From assembly GCA_025454405.1 (NCBI GenBank), contig JALOON010000064.1, forward strand, positions 1 through 56,750: a stretch of DNA of 56,750 bases, written 5' to 3'. The stretch comes from Oscillatoriaceae cyanobacterium Prado104. Its GTDB lineage: Bacteria; Cyanobacteriota; Cyanobacteriia; Cyanobacteriales; Microcoleaceae. The notes under the pieces are model-generated. The model was not told the origin of the DNA. It made no database searches and saw nothing but the letters and a program-made list of their open reading frames with translations. The position numbers and the translations under genes are program-made. How positions within the stretch are numbered: position 1 is the first letter of the stretch; the number at the start of each line of letters is the position of its first letter. Below are positions 1-8,395 of this stretch, piece after piece.

Positions 1-480
1 CGTTCAAAGTCCCCCTTCTTAAGGGGGATTTAGGGGGATCTAATTCAGCGGACCGGAAGCGTTCAAAGTCCCCCTTCTTAAGGGGGATTTAGGGGGATCG
101 AATGCGGGCGATCGGGGAATGATTTTGCGGGCGATCGAAGCGGAGGCGATCGAATTAGATCCCCCCTAGCCCCCCTTAAGAAGGGGGGGACCGGAAGCAT
201 TCAAAGTCCCCCTTCTTAAGGGAGATTTAGGGGGATCGAATGCGGGCGATCGGGGAATGATTTTGCGGGCGATCGAATTAGATCCCCCCTAGCCCCCCTT
301 AAGAAGGCTGTGCTTTATAAGGATCTTTCTTAATATTTGCGATCGCAAACCCTCGTGCCCTGAAATCATTGATTCTTTGTTAGCTGATTTTCAATAATCG
401 AGGTCTATCTAAGAAGGGGGGGACCGGAAGCATTCAAAGTCTCCCTTCTTAAGGAGGATTTAGGGGGATCGAATTCGGGC
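1..480. repeat. Imperfect tandem array of a G/C-tract palindromic repeat
   Basis: Several copies of a block whose core is CCCCCTTCTTAAGGGGGATT followed by TAGGGGGATC (near 10, 68, 207 and 441), alternating with its inverse (near 161 and 282). The blocks are joined by repeated spacers containing GCGGGCGATCGGGGAATGA (near 105 and 242), so part of the region is a tandem of roughly 120-130 bp units. A solitary relative lies at 26131-26160. No reading frame in this stretch looks coding. Confidence 0.8.
308..410. mobile_element. 103-bp insertion inside the repeat array, flanked by 7-bp direct repeats
   Basis: A unit of the array is interrupted here. The heptamer AAGAAGG stands on both sides (301-307 and 411-417), and removing 308-417 restores the sequence seen at 165-200. 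This is what a small insertion with a 7-bp target duplication would leave. I see no clear terminal inverted repeats and no open frame, so the mechanism is unknown. Confidence 0.45.
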
Positions 481-491
481 GATCGACCTTA

Positions 492-553
492 AGAAACCGG
501 GTTTTTAGTAGCTTTAACACTGCGACAGAACTTGTCGAAAAAACCCGGTTTCT
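492..553. repeat. Inverted-repeat element, AGAAACCGGGTTTTT family, copy 1
   Basis: Ends are AGAAACCGGGTTTTT and its inverse AAAAACCCGGTTTCT, about 32 bases apart. The same design occurs at 14434-14499 and 54016-54081. As RNA it would fold into a long hairpin. It lies downstream of the minus-strand gene at 603-1178 and could act as a terminator for it. Confidence 0.75.
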
Positions 554-602
554 GCCTAAATTCATAAATATGTTCAGGTATAATATTAAGGGCGATCGCA
601 CT

Positions 603-1178
603 TCATCCCCAAACTTCTGTCAAATCCAAAACAAACCCCGGCAACACATCTTCACCCGACAAAGTAGCAGGATTTTCCAACACTTCTACTTCCTGATTTT
701 GCCGATAAATCTCCACTTTTCGATTTTTCCTATCTATCAACCAACCCAAACGAGCGCCATTATTCATATATTCTCTCATCTTGACTCGCAGCGGTTCCAT
801 GTTGTCACTTTTAGAACGAAGTTCTACCACAAAATCGGGACATAATGGAATAAAGCTTTCTTTTTCTTGTGGAGTTAGTGCATCCCACCTTTCTTGACGC
901 ACCCAAGACGCATCAGGAGATCGATCGGCCCCCGAAGGCAAGTGAAAACCTGTAGAAGAATTAAATGCTTTACCAAGTCCAGTCTGTCGGTTCCAAAACC
1001 ATAGCTGCCCTTCTATATCCAGATTTCTATTTCCTGTTTCGCCGCCTGTTGGTGGATTCACGATTAATTCTCCTGTTGCTGTGCGTTCTAATTTTAACTC
1101 CCGATTCGCTAGTGCCAATTCAACGAATTGTTCGCGGGTGACAGTCAGCGTTAATGCTGGCGGAATATTCAGTGCCAT
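603..1178 (-). CDS. Uma2 family endonuclease (DUF820)
   Basis: A protein of 191 residues with the Uma2/DUF820 layout. The N-terminal part has LKLERTATGELIVNPPTGGE, followed by STGFHLPSGADRSPDASWV, whose Asp is a predicted metal ligand, and then PLCPDFVVELRSKSD, which holds the family Glu. These fit the restriction-endonuclease-like PD-(D/E)XK fold. The biological role of Uma2 proteins is unknown; cyanobacteria carry large numbers of them. The ATG at 1178 (MALNIPP) is preferred because upstream residues are not family-like; the frame stays open to 1238. It is a close paralogue of the gene at 49919-50497. The usual Ser-Pro after the Glu is replaced by Arg-Ser, so activity is uncertain. Confidence 0.85.
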   Translation of the reverse strand: MALNIPPALTLTVTREQFVELALANRELKLERTATGELIVNPPTGGETGNRNLDIEGQLWFWNRQTGLGKAFNSSTGFHLPSGADRSPDASWVRQERWDALTPQEKESFIPLCPDFVVELRSKSDNMEPLRVKMREYMNNGARLGWLIDRKNRKVEIYRQNQEVEVLENPATLSGEDVLPGFVLDLTEVWG

Positions 1179-1356
1179 CACAGCAGATGAGTTTGTTTGT
1201 ACCACGATCGTGTCCTCAAATAGATGGGTTTTTAGCAAGTTTAATTAAGTTCTTAAAACCTGAGATTCGTACCCGGACACGGCACTGCCATGTCCCTACA
1301 ATCAATACGGAGATACAATTAAGTATAACAGGAACGATCGAAGGCGAGCGATCGAC

Positions 1357-1974
1357 CTAACTTTCCACACCCTCTAAAATTCCCACCATTACCTTAACTA
1401 AATCGTCTAAATCGTCAGGCACTCTAAACAAATTGATATCTTGAAAAATCGTCTGCTGACTTCGATCGAGCTTGCCAAATTGCCAGACATTTCCCATTGT
1501 CACCGCACCGTAAAATGTATTTTGCTCTTCAATATGTGACATAGCAATTAACTCTACAGCGAGTTGAGTAAATCCTCTAGTCATATCGTCGTTTTTTGCT
1601 TCGATAACCAGCAATTCTTGCTTCGATCGCACGAGATAATCTAAATTTCCTTTTAACCAGCTATTAACGTTGAGAGGATACTCAAATCTCAGTTGGCATT
1701 GGCAGTATCGAACGATGTCCAGCAAAACAGGCGATACTAAAGATTCTCTTCTTGCTGTTTCGCTGCTGAGGCTGATAAAAGGCAAAGTTGCTCTAATTCT
1801 TTGTTTGAGAGATGCTATTTCTTCTAGCTCTCTAAGCGTGTGTGGCAAAGATAACTCAGCCTTGACTAGCGCGCAATCAAATTCTGCTAAAATTTCGTCG
1901 GTTTCGTAAGGTAATTCAAAGTACGATCGAAAGCTATATTCTCTACCTTCTTGTAAAATCTTTCGCTTGACCAT
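1357..1974 (-). CDS. PD-(D/E)XK nuclease-like protein of unknown function
   Basis: A protein of 205 residues. The middle contains GNLDYLVRSKQELLVIEAKN and then QLAVELIAMS. An Asp, then Glu-x-Lys about 14 residues later, then Gln in a following helix match the PD-(D/E)XK catalytic pattern of restriction-type nucleases. No DNA-recognition domain is visible. Proteins of this size and pattern are common in cyanobacteria and usually listed as hypothetical. It is transcribed divergently from the ParD-like gene, with 73 bp between start codons, so the two may share a control region. Nuclease activity is inferred from the motif only. Confidence 0.65.
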   Translation of the reverse strand: MVKRKILQEGREYSFRSYFELPYETDEILAEFDCALVKAELSLPHTLRELEEIASLKQRIRATLPFISLSSETARRESLVSPVLLDIVRYCQCQLRFEYPLNVNSWLKGNLDYLVRSKQELLVIEAKNDDMTRGFTQLAVELIAMSHIEEQNTFYGAVTMGNVWQFGKLDRSQQTIFQDINLFRVPDDLDDLVKVMVGILEGVES

Positions 1975-2047
1975 GATGTTTGAACTCGCAGTATATATTT
2001 ATTCGATCGATGATACAATTAACTGTAACATAAATTATCGCAGGTGT

Positions 2048-2305
2048 ATGAACACCATCAATATTTCCTTGCCTGATTCCGTGAAAGCATATCTAGAAAA
2101 ACAGGTAGCTAGCGGCAATTATAATAACATCAGCGATTATATTTGGGAGCTAATTGTTCAAGATCAAAAGCGTAAAACAGCTAAAGAACGTGTCGAAGAA
2201 CTTTTACTAGAAGCTTTAGATTCTGGTGAAGTGACTCCGATGACTGACGGAGATTGGGAAAATATTCGTCAGACTGTACGCAACAACGTCGCTCAAAAAT
2301 TCTGA
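2048..2305 (+). CDS. ParD-like ribbon-helix-helix antitoxin, orphan
   Basis: An 85-residue protein. The start MNTINISLPDSVKAYLEKQV is the typical ribbon-helix-helix beta strand and helix of ParD/CopG antitoxins, and SGNYNNISDYIWELI is the second helix. The charged C-terminal half should be the toxin-binding tail. No ParE/RelE toxin follows: 56 bp after the stop lies the end of the convergent lpdA gene. The ATG at 2048 begins the conserved domain; an upstream ATG in frame at 1967 adds residues unlike the family. It may be an orphan antitoxin, a transcription regulator, or may act with the divergent nuclease-like gene. Confidence 0.8.
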   Translation: MNTINISLPDSVKAYLEKQVASGNYNNISDYIWELIVQDQKRKTAKERVEELLLEALDSGEVTPMTDGDWENIRQTVRNNVAQKF

Positions 2306-2308
2306 GTC

Positions 2309-2354
2309 GGGCAGGTTGATAGAATTTATTATTTTAAATCCAGTCAACCTGCCC
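2309..2354. terminator. Bidirectional terminator between parD-like gene and lpdA
   Basis: An 11-bp perfect inverted repeat, GGGCAGGTTGA (2309-2319) and TCAACCTGCCC (2344-2354), with an AT-rich loop. It sits exactly in the 55-bp gap between two convergent stop codons and is followed by CTAAAAATTA, so it could end transcription from both sides. Confidence 0.7.
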
Positions 2355-2360
2355 TAAAAA

Positions 2361-3797
2361 TTAATGGCTTCCCGTTCCCGCCGCCCGTTTGAACGCCTCA
2401 TCCAATACTTCGGAAAGTGTCGGGTGAGTGTGTACTCGAAATGCTAAATCGCGCACCGAATCGCGCTGGGCGATCGCATTTGCCGCCTCTTGAATTAAAT
2501 CGGAAGCGTGCAAGCCAAAAATGTGAACTCCCAACAATTCTCCCGTATCTTGGCGGTAAATTACCTTTGCCGTACCGTCGGTTTCACCTTCAGCAATAGC
2601 TTTAGAATTTCCCTTAAAATAAGTCTTGACAGCAGCTACCTCAAACCCTTCTGTTTTTCCTAACTCTTTTGCCGCCGGTTCCGTCATCCCTACATAGCTG
2701 ATTTCCGGGTGAGTAAACGCCGCTGCCGGGATGCTCAAATAATCTACTTCGCGATCGCGCCCGCAAATATTTTCCACAGCAGTAATTCCTTGGGCGGACG
2801 CAGCGTGTGCTAACATCATTTTGCCATTAACATCGCCGATCGCCCATACATTTTTTACCGGTTCTCCCGCAGCCAAAACCTGCATCTTATCGTTCACCGG
2901 AATAAAGCCGCGGACTGTCTCAACTCCGATCGATTCTAATCCCAAATTCTTGCTCACCGGCACTCGGCCAGTCGCAACCAAACAAGCATCAACTTCCAAA
3001 ACTTCGACAACTTCCTTAGTTTTGAAATCAGCTAATTCAATAATCACTGGGGAACCGGGAATAATTTTCTTAGCCATCAACCCAACTTTGGTTTCAATAT
3101 CGCGGGGCGCAATCAACACTCGTTCTGCTAACTTAGCAATATCCGGATCGAAAGTTGGCATCAATTGGTCGAGAGCTTCAATCATCGTAATTTCGCAGCC
3201 CAGGGCCGTATAAATATCCGAAAACTCCAAACCGATATAACCGCTGCCAATAATTGCAATCCACTTCGGCAGCGATTCCAACCGCACGGCATCATCGCTA
3301 GTAAAAACAGTTTTGCCATCAATTTCTATCCCCGGCGGCACAAAAGGAACCGAACCGGGTGCGAGGATAATATCTTTGGCAGTAATAGTTTTCTCGCCTT
3401 TATCCGTTTCAACTGTAATTTTTTGAGAACCGGCAATTTTGCCCCAACCTTTGATAGTATCGACGCCCAAACGTTTGAGGCTGTTGGTCAAAGCGTCCCG
3501 CAGTTTGCTAACAGTATTGTTAGCATGATCCGAGATGGCAGAGCGATCGAACTCCACACCTCCCAACTGAATTCCTAAAGTTTTCAGGTGGTGGGCATTC
3601 CGCAAATCCCGCACCCGCCCGGAAGCCGCCAGCAGCGCCTTAGAAGGAATGCAGCCCCGGTTGACGCAAGTTCCCCCCATGTCCCCCGCTTCGACAATCG
3701 CCACTTTCATCCCGCAGCTAACCGCGTGGATGGCAGCCCCGTGTCCGCCCACGCCAGCACCGATAATTGCTAAATCGTAATCAAATCCCTGAGTCAC
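2361..3797 (-). CDS. lpdA: Dihydrolipoyl dehydrogenase (E3)
   Basis: This flavoprotein reoxidises dihydrolipoamide with NAD+ as the E3 part of the pyruvate dehydrogenase complex, and possibly of the glycine cleavage system. The 478-residue protein has the FAD site IIGAGVGGHGAAIHA, the redox-active disulfide GGTCVNRGCIPSKALL, the NAD site IIGSGYIGLEFSDIY and the second FAD motif VWAIGDVNG. Near the C-terminus, HTHPTLSE carries the catalytic His-Glu pair. I place the start at a GTG (3797, VTQGFDYDL) because AGGAGA lies 7 bases before it and homologues begin here; a longer ATG frame to 3824 would include the ribosome site. It is monocistronic. Confidence 0.95.
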   Translation of the reverse strand: MTQGFDYDLAIIGAGVGGHGAAIHAVSCGMKVAIVEAGDMGGTCVNRGCIPSKALLAASGRVRDLRNAHHLKTLGIQLGGVEFDRSAISDHANNTVSKLRDALTNSLKRLGVDTIKGWGKIAGSQKITVETDKGEKTITAKDIILAPGSVPFVPPGIEIDGKTVFTSDDAVRLESLPKWIAIIGSGYIGLEFSDIYTALGCEITMIEALDQLMPTFDPDIAKLAERVLIAPRDIETKVGLMAKKIIPGSPVIIELADFKTKEVVEVLEVDACLVATGRVPVSKNLGLESIGVETVRGFIPVNDKMQVLAAGEPVKNVWAIGDVNGKMMLAHAASAQGITAVENICGRDREVDYLSIPAAAFTHPEISYVGMTEPAAKELGKTEGFEVAAVKTYFKGNSKAIAEGETDGTAKVIYRQDTGELLGVHIFGLHASDLIQEAANAIAQRDSVRDLAFRVHTHPTLSEVLDEAFKRAAGTGSH

Positions 3798-4127
3798 CTT
3801 AGAGTCTCCTAAATACCGTTGCAATCTGCTTCGTAAAACTTAATCAAACTGAGCTTTAGCCCGTTGACGTTCGCTTCCTAAATGGATGGTATCAGTTTGC
3901 TGACCGTGGCAGTCTCCGCAGAACGCGCCGATCTTGCCCGCGTCCAGAACGATCTAGAATGGGTTAGGTTTGGGTAAGTTTCTGAAAGCGGTTAAACAAC
4001 CTCGACCGAAAATTAAATCGCCCCGCTTTGAGGCTGGCGAGTGTTAAAAATAGTTTAGATTTTAAGATCCCCAAGCCTGCGGGCTTGCAGGGTTTGCGGG
4101 CAACTTTTGCAGTGTATGGAGCGACTT
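3798..4127. other. Divergent intergenic region between lpdA and the small gene at 4128
   Basis: 330 bp holding the 5' ends of both divergent genes. There is no convincing open frame. A weak ribosome site GGAG (4118-4121) serves the plus-strand gene. I do not see a clear promoter. Confidence 0.4.
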
Positions 4128-4412
4128 ATGACAGACGACGACCAAAAAAATTTACGTCGGGCCTCGGCTCAAGCTTTTTTTGAGTCTCTGGACCAACTGT
4201 TCGAGTCGATCGAATCTAACACCAGTCAACCACCACAGGCTAAGTCCCCGCCTCCCCAGCCCCAGTCTCCCACTCCTCAGACTCAGCCTTCGACTGGGCC
4301 GCAAAAGCCCAAACCTGCAAAAATTAATTTGTCGGATTTTGAAGATGCCATCGCCGATTTGGAACAGTTTATCAAGACCAACAAGCCAAAACGCCCGGAC
4401 TCAAATCAATAG
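4128..4412 (+). CDS. Small hypothetical protein with proline-rich middle
   Basis: 94 residues, starting MTDDDQKNLRRASAQAFFES. The N-terminal part is an amphipathic, acidic helix (AFFESLDQLFESIES), the middle is Pro/Gln/Ser rich, and the C-terminal part is a second acidic helix (INLSDFEDAIADLEQFI). It has no signal peptide or membrane segment. The ATG at 4128 follows GGAG with 6 bases between; an in-frame ATG 21 bases upstream is less likely. I do not recognise a family with assigned function. Two short helices joined by a disordered linker suggest an adaptor, but this is a guess. Confidence 0.65.
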   Translation: MTDDDQKNLRRASAQAFFESLDQLFESIESNTSQPPQAKSPPPQPQSPTPQTQPSTGPQKPKPAKINLSDFEDAIADLEQFIKTNKPKRPDSNQ

Positions 4413-4420
4413 ACTTTTAT

Positions 4421-4494
4421 TTGTTTGTAGTAAGGAATTGGGTCTTTTGTTGCAGATTTGGGTTAAATGCGGACTGAAGTCCTCACTACGAACT
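4421..4494. repeat. GTAGTGAGGACT-type inverted repeat, copy 1
   Basis: A TTTGTAGTAAGGA arm and the inverse arm GTCCTCACTACGAAC enclose about 45 bases containing ACTGAAGTCC. Related copies lie at 23515-23570 and 27917-27988, with a half copy near 52218. It lies just past the stop of the small gene. Confidence 0.65.
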
Positions 4495-4550
4495 TGAAAA
4501 GTCAAATAATATTATGTGTGGATGAATAATTATAATAAAATGCCACTCTG

Positions 4551-4583
4551 TAGGTTGGGTTTCACTTCGTTCAACCCAACCTA
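4551..4583. repeat. TAGGTTGGGTT hairpin repeat overlapping a gene end
   Basis: Perfect 11-bp arms, TAGGTTGGGTT (4551-4561) and AACCCAACCTA (4573-4583), around TCACTTCGTTC. This hairpin is a familiar dispersed repeat in cyanobacterial genomes. Here it overlaps the last codons and the stop codon of the SpoU gene on the minus strand, and probably also terminates its transcript. Confidence 0.75.
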
Positions 4584-5407
4584 CCCATACTTCTTTGTCT
4601 TTGAGCTTCGTACAAAATCAGCGCTGAGGCGATCGACACGTTTAATGATTCTACGCCCCGACTCAGGGGAATTTGAATTTGTCGGTCGGCCGTTTTTATC
4701 AATTTTGCCGACAAGCCAGATCCTTCATTGCCCAACACTATCAGAGTCGGCTGCCGCAAATCTACTTCCCAATAGGTCAATTCGGCGTCGGGAACCGCTG
4801 CTAAAATTTGCATCCCCTCAGTTTGATAGCGCGATATTTCCGCTGTTAAATCGGCACAAACAGCCATTGGCAGTTTAAACCAAGCCCCCGCAGATGCCCG
4901 CAGCACTTTTGGGCTGTCTAAATCGGCGCTGTCCTCACTCAGCAGCAAACCCTCGGCGTTTGCAGCCGCAGTCGTGCGGATTATCGCCCCTAGGTTTCCG
5001 GGATTTTGGATGGTTTCTAAGGCTATTCCCAAAGTTGACAGTTGTGGCGGTGCAGTGGTGGGGCGGTATGCAGTGGCGACAATACCGTCCGGTTCAATTG
5101 TTGTGGCGATCGAATCTAACACTCTAGCAGTAACTAACTCGGTGCGATCGGCCTTGAGGCAAATTTGCTGCCACAGTTCCCCATGCTGTTCGTACCATTC
5201 GGGAGTGCAGCAAACTGTTCCTAAGGGCTGTCCGGCAGCGCAAGCTTCCTCCAGCAAGTGCGTCCCTTCCAGCAAAAATAATCCCTGTTCCCTGCGTCCT
5301 TTCGAGTTGTGCAGCTTGCGAATTTCCTTAAGTAGCGAGTTGTGAGTGCTTTTAATAATTCCCTTGCCTTCAGGCCAGAGGGTTCTTGGTTCAGATCGAA
5401 AACTCAT
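4571..5407 (-). CDS. SpoU/TrmH-family RNA 2'-O-methyltransferase
   Basis: This enzyme moves a methyl group from S-adenosylmethionine to a ribose 2'-OH of tRNA or rRNA. The 278-residue protein has a substrate-binding N-terminal domain (IKSTHNSLLKEIRKLHNSKG, FLLEGTHLLEEA) and a SPOUT knot domain with all three motifs: IQNPGNLGAIIRTTAAA (motif 1), LIVLGNEGSGLS (motif 2) and QIPLSRGVESLNVSIASAL (motif 3). The exact RNA target cannot be read from sequence; 23S rRNA enzymes of the RlmB type are close. The ATG at 5407 is chosen; a TTG gives six extra residues. The last residues, GRLG, and the stop come from the hairpin repeat at 4551-4583. tRNA-Leu lies upstream on the same strand. Confidence 0.9.
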   Translation of the reverse strand: MSFRSEPRTLWPEGKGIIKSTHNSLLKEIRKLHNSKGRREQGLFLLEGTHLLEEACAAGQPLGTVCCTPEWYEQHGELWQQICLKADRTELVTARVLDSIATTIEPDGIVATAYRPTTAPPQLSTLGIALETIQNPGNLGAIIRTTAAANAEGLLLSEDSADLDSPKVLRASAGAWFKLPMAVCADLTAEISRYQTEGMQILAAVPDAELTYWEVDLRQPTLIVLGNEGSGLSAKLIKTADRQIQIPLSRGVESLNVSIASALILYEAQRQRSMGRLG

Positions 5408-5610
5408 GTTGCTTGCCGTTGCCAAAATTCACGCTCGTTGTGTCCCACCACTCTATCACCGCGCTGCGCCATTTCTGTTGCGATCGCTGCCTCTCGGAGC
5501 GATCGCAAATCTGTTTTGTGTTCGCATCAATCAATTCTTGTTTCGTCCAGCAGAGTGAATGGGGCGATTGCTGCTTTCGGTCAACCCCAAACTGCTTTCT
5601 GCTGTAGGAA

Positions 5611-5692
5611 TGCGGAACCCGGGACTTGAACCCGGAAGGCTTGCACCACATGAACCTGAATCATGCGCGTCTACCAATTCCGCCAGTTCCGC
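5611..5692 (-). tRNA. tRNA-Leu (anticodon CAG)
   Basis: Read on the minus strand, the 7-bp acceptor stem is GCGGAAC/GTTCCGC. The D arm contains TGGCGGAATTGGTAGACGC. The anticodon arm is CATGA-TTCAGGT-TCATG with anticodon CAG. A class II variable arm and the T arm CCGGGTTCAAGTCCCGG follow. The 82-nt length fits leucine tRNAs. The terminal CCA is not encoded. Confidence 0.95.
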
Positions 5693-5756
5693 ATCAACCA
5701 CGATTTACCAATATGCCGGATGTTTGCCGATTTGTCAAGTGTTTTTTGAGGGAATT

Positions 5757-5851
5757 GGGCATTGGGCATTGGGCATTGGGCATTGGGCGGAGTGAAACGG
5801 AGGGATTGGGCATTAGGCATTGGGAACAGGGAACAGGGAACAGGGAACAGG
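5757..5851. repeat. Two heptanucleotide tandem arrays
   Basis: Four units of GGGCATT at 5757-5784, then a GGGAACA array at about 5820-5850. They are part of a window-wide set of period-7 arrays resembling cyanobacterial STRR sequences. The rest of the gap to 6277 holds a GGTGCGCAGTGCGCACC palindrome at 5943-5959, AT-rich DNA and the 5' region of argZ. Confidence 0.85.
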
Positions 5852-5942
5852 AAGAGGGAAGAGTTCACAAGCTTTTGAATGTCTGGGTGGCGCAGGTTTT
5901 GCGTTGCGGTAGGGTGCGCGTGCGGGCAAGCAGCAAACGTAA

Positions 5943-5959
5943 GGTGCGCAGTGCGCACC
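5943..5959. repeat. GGTGCGCAGTGCGCACC palindrome, copy 1
   Basis: A 17-base near-perfect palindrome. Further copies lie at 8641-8657, 32742-32758, 40763-40779 (central A) and 42732-42748 (central GG), always between genes. Confidence 0.75.
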
Positions 5960-6277
5960 CTCGATCTAAAGCAAGCGCGTTCTCAACTGAAAATCTAAAA
6001 TCCACAATCTAAAATCTAAAATTTCCCGATCGCCCGTCAACTTTTCCTGACAAAATACCAATTTATTTAAGCTTCAATGCTTGTTTCTATAATAAATACG
6101 TTTGCCCTACCCGCTGCCGGACTTCACCCCACAAAGACCCCAGCGTGATAAAATAGAAAGTTGCTCTTTTGGGTGCCAGACGTTGAGTTTCTTCTCTAAA
6201 AAGCGAACTTTACCTTGGATTTGACGCCTATTCTGTCAACTTGTGTCTGTAGCATCTACCACATTTTAACTAAAATT

Positions 6278-8395
6278 ATGACTGATTCAATTCGCTTCCT
6301 CATGTGCGCTCCCGACCACTACGATGTGGATTACGTGATTAACCCGTGGATGGAGGGCAACGTACACAAATCATCGCGCGATCGCGCTGTCGAACAGTGG
6401 GAAAAACTCTACCGCATTCTCAAAGATAACGCGATCGTAGACTTGGTGCCTCCCCAAAAAGGCTGGCCGGATATGGTGTTTACCGCCAACGCCGGCTTAG
6501 TTTTAGGCGATACCTTCGTTCTCAGCCGCTTCTATCACAAAGAACGCCAAGGCGAAGAACCCTATTTCAAAGAATGGTTTGAAAACAAAGGTTTTACCGT
6601 TCATGAATTGCCGAAAGATTTGCCTTTTGAAGGTGCGGGCGATGCTTTGCTCGATCGCGAAGGCCGTTGGCTGTGGGCGGGATACGGCTTCCGTTCCGAA
6701 CTCGATTCTCACCCCTACATCGCTAAATGGCTGAACATTGAAGTGCTTTCGCTGCGTTTGGTTGACGAGCGTTTCTATCACTTAGATACTTGTTTTTGTC
6801 CTTTGAGCGGCGGCTATTTGCTCTACTATCCAGCCGCCTTTGATTCTTACTCAAACCGCTTGATTGAAATGCGGGTTGCGCCGGAAAAACGGATCGCGAT
6901 CGAAGAAGCAGATGCCATCAATTTTGCCTGCAACGCTGTCAATATTGACAAAGTTGTGGTAATGAATAAGGTCAGTGCTAGCTTGAAAAATCGCATTGAG
7001 GAAGTCGGTTTTAAAGTAATTGAAACGCCGCTGACTGAATTTCTTAAAGCCGGTGGCGCTGCTAAGTGTCTGACGCTGAGAGTGACTGAACCGCTGATCG
7101 AAGATCGATCGGCTAACGTGATGGTAGAAAGCCGCACGATTCGCATGGAAGGTCACTTGCTCGATGCGGGTTTGATCAGCCGCGCCTTAGATTTAATTGT
7201 GGAAAATGCCGGCAGTTTCCAAGTGCTGAATTTCAATCTCGGAGAACAGCGGCAAAGCACTTCTTCTGCGGAAGTTAAAGTTTCTGCCCCTTCCCACGAC
7301 GTGATGGAAGACATCATGGGTCAGTTAATTGACCTGGGTGCAGTGCCGCCGCCGCAAGAGGTTTGCGACGCTCATTTGGAACCCGTACTGCAAGATGGTG
7401 TAGGACCGGATGACTTCTACGTTACTACGATTTATCCGACAGAAGTGCGGGTAAACGGTCAGTGGATTAAGGCGCGAAATCAGCGGATGGATGGCGCAGT
7501 TGCAATTACTGAAACGTCGGACGGTCCGGTTGCAACTTGCAAATTATTGCGCGATTTGAAAGTAGGTGAAAAAGTTGTTGTCGATGTAGTCGGCATCCGC
7601 ACGATCCGCAAAACAGAATCGCGAGAACAGCGCAATAATTCTCAAGAATTCAGCTTTATGTCGGGCAGCGTTTCTAGCGAACGCCGCGTAGAATTGGTGG
7701 TGGAACAAGTAGCGTGGGAATTGCGCCAAATTCGCGATCGAGGCGGTAAGGTTGTAGTTACGGCGGGGCCGGTTGTCATCCACACTGGAGGCGGCGAACA
7801 TTTAGCGCATTTAATTCGCGAAGGTTACGTGCAAGCATTGTTGGGTGGAAATGCGATCGCCGTTCACGACATGGAACAATCGAGCATGGGAACTTCTTTA
7901 GGAGTTGACATGAAACGCGGCGTTGCTGTGCGTGGCGGACACCGACACCACTTAAAAATGATTAACACCGTGCGGCGTTATGGCAGTATTGCTAAAACTG
8001 TTGAAGCTGGGGTAATTACTAGCGGTGTAATGTACGAGTGCGTGAAGCACAATATACCTTTTTCGCTAGCGGGTTCGATCCGGGATGACGGACCTCTTCC
8101 CGACACGCAAATGGATTTAATTAAGGCTCAAGAAGAGTATTCCGAACTGTTGCGCGGTGCGGATATGGTGTTAATGCTGTCTTCTATGTTGCACTCGATT
8201 GGTGTGGGAAATATGACGCCGGCTGGTGTGAAGATGGTGTGCGTTGACATCAATCCGGCGGTGGTGACAAAATTGAGCGATCGGGGTTCAATCGAGTCGA
8301 TCGGAGTTGTTACTGATGTGGGATTGTTCCTCAGTTTGTTGGTGAATCAATTGGATAAGTTGACCAGCCGCCATCAGGTAACTCAAGCTGTTTAA
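6278..8395 (+). CDS. argZ: Arginine dihydrolase / ornithine cyclodeaminase-type bifunctional enzyme
   Basis: This is the cyanobacterial ArgZ/AgrE protein (TIGR00300 family). It converts arginine to ornithine, CO2 and two ammonia, and in Anabaena AgrE ornithine then goes to proline. The route mobilises nitrogen, including arginine from cyanophycin. The 705-residue length is typical. The N-terminal half is a guanidino-group-modifying domain: NPWMEGN, FTANAGLVLGD, FEGAGDALLD and GGAAKCLTLRV, which holds the catalytic Cys. The C-terminal half is the LOR/SDH-type domain with TAGPVVIHTGGGEHL and VDINPAVVTKLSDRGS. The ATG at 6278 begins MTDSIRFLMCAPDHYDVDY, matching the family. Whether the second half is an active cyclodeaminase cannot be told from sequence alone. 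Confidence 0.93.
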   Translation: MTDSIRFLMCAPDHYDVDYVINPWMEGNVHKSSRDRAVEQWEKLYRILKDNAIVDLVPPQKGWPDMVFTANAGLVLGDTFVLSRFYHKERQGEEPYFKEWFENKGFTVHELPKDLPFEGAGDALLDREGRWLWAGYGFRSELDSHPYIAKWLNIEVLSLRLVDERFYHLDTCFCPLSGGYLLYYPAAFDSYSNRLIEMRVAPEKRIAIEEADAINFACNAVNIDKVVVMNKVSASLKNRIEEVGFKVIETPLTEFLKAGGAAKCLTLRVTEPLIEDRSANVMVESRTIRMEGHLLDAGLISRALDLIVENAGSFQVLNFNLGEQRQSTSSAEVKVSAPSHDVMEDIMGQLIDLGAVPPPQEVCDAHLEPVLQDGVGPDDFYVTTIYPTEVRVNGQWIKARNQRMDGAVAITETSDGPVATCKLLRDLKVGEKVVVDVVGIRTIRKTESREQRNNSQEFSFMSGSVSSERRVELVVEQVAWELRQIRDRGGKVVVTAGPVVIHTGGGEHLAHLIREGYVQALLGGNAIAVHDMEQSSMGTSLGVDMKRGVAVRGGHRHHLKMINTVRRYGSIAKTVEAGVITSGVMYECVKHNIPFSLAGSIRDDGPLPDTQMDLIKAQEEYSELLRGADMVLMLSSMLHSIGVGNMTPAGVKMVCVDINPAVVTKLSDRGSIESIGVVTDVGLFLSLLVNQLDKLTSRHQVTQAV

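Noticed and set aside
1..480. CRISPR array at left end
   Set aside because: Repeats are palindromic G/C tracts in both orientations and the intervening segments are themselves repeated, so they are not unique spacers.
570..845. 91-codon plus-strand frame
   Set aside because: Lies opposite the Uma2 gene, with no family features; a shadow frame.
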